Positions 59,963 to 64,000 of a DNA stretch of 64,000 bases are shown here, in pieces. Each line of letters opens with the position of its first letter. Position 1 is the first letter of the stretch. Below the pieces are notes generated by a model. That model saw only the letters and a program-made list of their open reading frames with translations, did no database searches and was not told the origin of the DNA. Origin of the DNA: Lophius americanus (taxonomy: Eukaryota > Chordata > Actinopteri > Lophiiformes > Lophiidae); NCBI GenBank assembly GCA_037951165.1, contig JBBDHG010000019.1, positions 11,944,001-12,008,000 of the forward strand, in the 5' to 3' direction. The position numbers and the translations under genes were made by a program.

Positions 59963-62877
59963 TTGATGATATGCAACAGGGGAAACGAGGCATGATAAGA
60001 CACGTGACAAATGAGGACATCAAATTCCACTAACCGCAGATAAAACATGTTAGAACTTGGTACTCTGTGTTTTGCCATTACTTACCGTTAATCCATTCCA
60101 CAGCCATTGGTGATAAAAAAATTTTTTTCTTAAATGCAAATTTTTTATTTATTTTTTTAAAATCACAAAACAAAAGTCATTACCAATTCTGACTTGAAGT
60201 AACTCATTGAGTTTTCCTCCAGCAGGAAATATCGGCGTTTCCAGTTCCTCATCTGAGGGAAAAAAGTGAAAAAGACTTTGGCATAATTTCAAGGTAAATA
60301 TGATGAGTCACATTTTTACAATTATGAAAGCAAGATTGTAATAGTAGTAATTTAGTACAATAGCAGTTTGCAGCCTCTGAGTCAAAACTGAGCAAAGCAT
60401 GAAGTAAAAAAAACAACTGCTTGTAGACTGCAGCGTTTATGTTTCCAATTACGAGGATTTTTGTAATAAGTGAATATTGCAAACATTCAAAGCCATGAAA
60501 TTGTTTCAATTTCATAGTAATAATCTAGTTCCTTCCCATTTTACAGACATGCAGCCTTTGGCATTTATAAAGTATAAGACTATAATCACAGCATCTCACA
60601 TTCACCACTTCACAAGATAACTGAGATAACACATAAGGGTGCCAAGTATTTTTGTGGACATTCATAATATTGCACCATTGTCATTATCATTAACTGTATA
60701 CTTATATGACGCATACTAATGTGTATTTTTTGTGGGAAGAGAAGAGTATTGATGCCCCGTGCTTACAGTCAGTAATAACTGGGGACCCCTGCATACTCAG
60801 TGTGAAAGATTGTGTACAAGATTATATTAAAAAACAAAGTCCTCTGTATTGGACCAGAAGACAAAGTGAAACCAGGACATTTGAAGGGCACTCACCACGG
60901 CTCCCTGTTTAACACAGTAGCCTGACTTGATGATGGTGTGCTCCTGAACCGGCCTGCTCAGGAAGTAGGGGAGCTGGCTGTGAGAGCGATGCAAGGCTTC
61001 ACGCTCCACCCTGTCCGCACCATCACCACCTTCACTCTGGAGGGCACCAGAACACCAGAAAAACTAATTGGTGATTTCTTATAACATTAAAAAAAATCTG
61101 ATTTTCGAAAGTTTGAAGTCTTATTTACTCTGCTGGTTCAACACTGTAATAAAATACATTCATCAATCACAAGACGAGTTCACAAAAGGGTGGAGCTAAT
61201 CCTATCTCACATGGTGAGCAGTGGGAATACAACCTGGACAAGTCAGTGATTCCTGACAATGCTGACAATTGAAGACAGTTATAATTAGCACTTTGAGATT
61301 TGATCCAAATGTAAAGCCCATTATAAATTAAATGTATTATTATTATTATTTATTATTATTAATGGAAACAACCAAATTCGTACGACTTTGGACTGTGTGA
61401 GGAGTTCGCAGCACCCAGAGGGGACATGGAGTGCACAGAGGCTTCTGTCGGCCATCAGGTCTTAAAATGGGATGTCTTGCATTGAGGCGACAATACTGAT
61501 CACTGTGCTCCTGTGACAGAAAATAGATCTGTCTTTTTTTCTTTTTTTTTTAACTAGAGTACGCTAAATGCTTCTATTATCGTAACGTTCACTTTTGGTT
61601 GTGAGGAATTGCTGAATGGCAATTTGATCGATGGTCGATAGATGGCGCAGAAGAAGTATGGGTTGCAGTAATTTACATAATTGCCTGCCAGTGAATCGAT
61701 GTAATGAATGAATAGGGGTCAAAACATAAACCTTTGAATTGTTAAAACTATAAAAAAAAAAACAGGAAAATGATGATTAAACATCATATGAATTCTTCAT
61801 TCAAAGAAGAGACATTACAAACACTAACCAACCATTTTGAAACATAAAATAACTGACTTAAAAACACGGCAGGAGAAATGAGGGGAGATGTTTGCAATCA
61901 CACTTTAAAGCAGAGTTCACCCACAGCTGACACAAATGAGAAGTGGGTCAACTATAAATTTAAAGTGGGAGATGCACTTGTACATTTAGATGTGGTGTTA
62001 TCGTTATAAATTAAATGTATTATTATTATTATTATCGTCAAGGTGAAATGCTCCATATTGTAATTATGGATTTTCTGATTGAAAGAGTCAATGGAAATAT
62101 CATACAATATCAATTATTTTGCTTACATACAATACAATATAGTAGAGGCTTTGTGTATCTGTTAAACTTAGCAGGTCTAACAGACTGCAAATACACAAAA
62201 TTGAGCATTAGACGTTTTTTCACCTGTGTCTGGGTGACGATGGGGACTCCTCCAATTATCTCTGTCTTATAGGAAACTTGCCTCCCGGATCCCAAGACAT
62301 CTGGCAAAGTCTTCATGTTCTCTGCATTCTGCTGTCCATCAGAAATCTTTGGTACCTTCAGAAAAGACAGATACTCGAGTTCTACATTTTCAGGACACAT
62401 TTTAAAAGAAATTACATAAATATGAAAGAAATTTTTGTTTTGTGGGATTTGGTTAAATATTTCTCCATAGCGAAAATAGAGCAGAGATGTTTGTGTAAGC
62501 AGAAGTTCACAAGCCTTTACATATTTAATATCCATTTCCTCCCTGGATGGTTACGCGTAGAGGAGAACAATGGGAACAGTCATTTATCCCAGCACCCAGT
62601 ACAACAATACAGCATCCTGTTAGTCATGCTCTGACTCGCTCCTATCTACTTACTTTACTGTCAATGTTTTTCTACAGAAGAGGAGGAAATAAAAGTTTCT
62701 CCAAATGAAAAAACATGAGTCAAGTTCAACGAAGTAGTAGAGTGCTATCTTGGACTGTACTATACTGCATGTGACTTACAGTAATCTTGGTGGCTTTATT
62801 GAGAGCGTAGACCCAATCCACAAGATCTTGCTGGTCATTCGCTTGCAGGAAGAACTTCCTCATCCCGGCATTGATGA
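55755..62877 (-). CDS. plekha1: plekha1 (TAPP1), 3' part: PH1 end, PH2 and C-termini
   Basis: PLEKHA1 is a cytosolic adaptor recruited to the plasma membrane by PI(3,4)P2 through its second PH domain. Exons seen 5' to 3' are 62780-62877, 62224-62355, 60896-61036, 60184-60252, 59462-59526, 59258-59321, 58975-59064, alternative 57465-57590 and last 55755-56123. The first gives INAGMRKFFLQANDQQDLVD (end of PH1). The third to seventh form PH2, with SGYCVKQGAVMRNWKRRYFL holding the Lys/Arg phosphoinositide-binding residues and [20 protein letters not shown] the C-terminal helix. The main form joins GRTAAT to EPGSRST and ends LPVSLV, like human LPVSDV, a PDZ-binding tail. All junctions keep phase. 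The 5' exons lie beyond 64000. The a/b paralogue is not assignable. Confidence 0.95.
56124..57464 (-). other. plekha1 intron before last exon
   Basis: No exon is recognised. It holds a poly-C run at about 56633-56644 and Ser-codon-like tandem (AGTAG/CAG) purine-rich sequence near 56350-56400. Confidence 0.6.
57465..57590 (-). CDS. plekha1: plekha1 alternative 3' exon
   Basis: After acceptor ttgttgcag it encodes MRQARRLSNPCIQRYTSR then IGECSSTYVSSS and a stop at 57465-57467 (42 codons with stop). This resembles the shorter human PLEKHA1 isoform tail, as I recall it. An internal donor, AGCAC|GTATGT (exon edge 57517), could splice it onward instead. Confidence 0.8.
   Translation of the reverse strand: MRQARRLSNPCIQRYTSRIGECSSTYVSSSQSPPLNYKFTF
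58975..59064 (-). CDS. plekha1: plekha1 PH2 C-terminal helix exon
   Basis: It encodes [20 protein letters not shown] and QRGPGRTAAT in phase 0, so it can join either the alternative exon or the last exon in frame. Confidence 0.96.
59258..59321 (-). CDS. plekha1: plekha1 PH2 exon
   Basis: It encodes DIMMRDNLFEVVTTSRTFYI and Q, matching human. The acceptor is tttttttgcag and the donor CAG|GTAGGT. Confidence 0.96.
59462..59526 (-). CDS. plekha1: plekha1 PH2 exon
   Basis: It encodes EKEPLRMIPLKEVHKVQECK and Q, plus AG of a Ser codon, near identical to human. Confidence 0.96.
59929..59956. repeat. (GT)n microsatellite in plekha1 intron
   Basis: About 13-14 GT units on plus. It lies more than 200 nt from the nearest exon (60184), so a splicing role is not suggested. 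Confidence 0.95.
60184..60252 (-). CDS. plekha1: plekha1 PH2 exon
   Basis: It encodes MRNWKRRYFLLEENSMSYFK and SEL, 23 codons, with the basic KRR cluster of the PI(3,4)P2 pocket. Confidence 0.96.
60896..61036 (-). CDS. plekha1: plekha1 exon (start of PH2)
   Basis: It encodes 47 codons ending HTIIKSGYCVKQGAV, the first strand of PH domain 2. The preceding LHRSHSQLPYF matches human LKRSQSHLPYF. Confidence 0.95.
61285..61362 (+). mobile_element. Retroelement-type 3' tail with (ATT)n, copy 1
   Basis: agcactttgagatttgat, then tataaattaaatgtatta and an ATT run, a common fish LINE/SINE 3' end. A near-identical end is at 62006-62035. Confidence 0.5.
61385..61517 (+). repeat. Dispersed teleost repeat, copy C
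   Basis: It contains ctttggactgtgtgaggag, gcagcacccagagggga and cttgcattgaggcgacaata, the 3' part of the same dispersed repeat seen at 39795-39955. Confidence 0.6.
62006..62035 (+). repeat. Retroelement tail with (ATT)n, copy 2
   Basis: ataaattaaatgtattatta followed by ATT units duplicates the tail at 61320-61350, about 190 nt from a plekha1 exon. Confidence 0.5.
62224..62355 (-). CDS. plekha1: plekha1 inter-PH linker exon
   Basis: It encodes 44 codons, VPKISDGQQ onward to RQVSYKTEIIGGVPIVTQTQ, matching human QVSYRTDIVGGVPIITPTQ. It is phase 0 at both ends. Confidence 0.95.
62780..62877 (-). CDS. plekha1: plekha1 exon (end of PH1)
   Basis: It encodes INAGMRKFFLQANDQQDLVD and WVYALNKATKIT, matching human PH domain 1. 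It enters in the last two bases of a Val codon. Confidence 0.96.
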
Positions 62878-64000
62878 CTAATAGATGATAAAAAAAATAG
62901 CAGTTGGAATAGAAGGAAAGGAGTGAAAGCACATTTAGATCTTTTCAGTCAGTCTTTTACTACATTCTCCACACCACACCATCTGATTCATCCTATGTTT
63001 AATATGAATCACATGCAAAGAAGCTCTATAAGAACAAACATAAGGGCTGCATTTTGAATTCGAAATTGAAAAAAGAAAAACAGAGCCAAGGGACTCTCCC
63101 ATAAGCTACGCGCAACATTCTCACAATATGTTGATAACGACCATGCTAGATCCAGCTGCTTCAGTCTGCCAGCACCTACCCACTTCTAACCATGAAAGCA
63201 AAGAAAAAGAGCCCACGGCTACCAACCACCAAATATTCTTCCATATTTTCACACTGATAAGAACCCCATTTTCGAGCAAAAAGACATTTTTGTGTCAAAT
63301 GCCTCTTAGATATGGATCAGGATTTGGGGCTGGAAGAATTTAGTCTAAATCTCTGTTGCCATCAATCTGTCCACTACTTTCTTTGATTTCCTCCCAACCC
63401 CATGTGAATAAATGGCATTATGCTGCACTGGTAAATCTTAAGTATAAAGCTGAGAGAGCTTAAACGGTGTCTGCTTTCACATCTGGAATACCAGCTAAAG
63501 TCCAGGTTTTTTTGTAACATTGTATCAGGGCTCCACAATTATTGGAATCTAACGTCCTACACAATTTTTGCCGCTGTCGATTACATTTAGACAATTGTGT
63601 GACATTGACTTTTAAGATGCTTCGCTAATACAAGGTTATGATGCAAAAGAAATGAAGCACCTCCTAAGCTTCCTCTTGACCAATCAAAGCCGGTCCCTGT
63701 GTCCCTGTTGTGGAAGAAAACTGCTGTCTGAGGGAATGTATTTGATTGTTTGATTGTATTTTCTCAGAATATTGTGTGTGAAATCATGGTGGAATGATAT
63801 TTAAGAAATATTTATTTTCATTTATGGGACCTAAAGACTCGTGAAGGCTAGATGAATATGAAACACGCCAGCAAGCAGGTTAGGTTCACAGAGGAGGTTA
63901 CTATGGTAACAGAGTTAAACATAACTTTTTTCTGGGAAAAAACCCCCCGGAGATTCCCTCATCACAAACTCAAGAGTTTCCATTAAACCCGTTTTCCGGA
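62878..64000 (-). other. plekha1 intron running off the right edge
   Basis: The preceding PH1 exon (human ...LRPKAEFCF) is not found here, so it must lie beyond 64000. I see no other feature. Confidence 0.65.

Noticed and set aside
1..64000. CRISPR arrays, bacterial operons, tRNA or rRNA genes
   Set aside because: The window is vertebrate nuclear DNA; no regularly spaced repeats, no tRNA cloverleaf or rRNA sequence recognised.

Overview
The window is a piece of a ray-finned (teleost) fish nuclear genome. It is AT-rich, intron-rich, and littered with Tc1-like, hAT-like and non-LTR retroelement remnants typical of teleosts. All three recognisable genes lie on the minus strand, so the biological order runs from right to left: plekha1 (TAPP1), then htra1, then wapl. 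I rebuilt their exons from protein similarity recalled from the vertebrate families, plus AG/GT boundaries and reading phase. Every reported junction keeps frame.

Region by region. (1) 1-1952: a decayed Tc1-like transposase fragment at the window edge and intronic or flanking DNA; the last wapl exons are not in the window. (2) 1953-16400: fifteen coding exons (1057 codons) of wapl, the cohesin-release factor, plus a non-coding first exon. Its introns carry a hAT-like element, a Tc1-like element and a MITE. (3) 16.4-20.2 kb: the wapl promoter side, a frameshifted Tc1-like copy, and the 3' UTR of htra1. (4) 20684-48869: complete nine-exon htra1 (477 residues) with signal peptide, IGFBP/Kazal-like modules, intact His/Asp/Ser triad and PDZ. 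Introns 1 and 3 exceed 10 kb and hold LINE debris and two Tc1 relatives. (5) 49-55.7 kb: intergenic, with the htra1 promoter, a 1.3 kb Tc1-like element, a hAT-like non-autonomous element and a CTCF-like motif. (6) 55755-62877: the 3' two-thirds of plekha1, covering the end of PH domain 1, PH domain 2 and two alternative C-termini; the 5' exons lie beyond the right edge.

The plekha1-htra1 tandem matches the human 10q26 macular-degeneration locus (PLEKHA1-ARMS2-HTRA1), but no ARMS2-like gene is seen. wapl sits directly downstream, whereas human WAPL is elsewhere on chromosome 10. The three proteins are not an operon-like pathway: WAPL is a nuclear cohesin regulator, HTRA1 a secreted protease and PLEKHA1 a phosphoinositide adaptor.

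The observations most worth following are: a 21-bp in-frame coding minisatellite in wapl; a splice-competent poison exon in htra1 intron 6 whose inclusion would remove the PDZ domain; htra1 exon 2 bracketed by (UG)n tracts; a plekha1 last exon that is open in two frames and reachable in both by predicted splicing; a GC-AG intron in wapl; and CTCF-like motifs.
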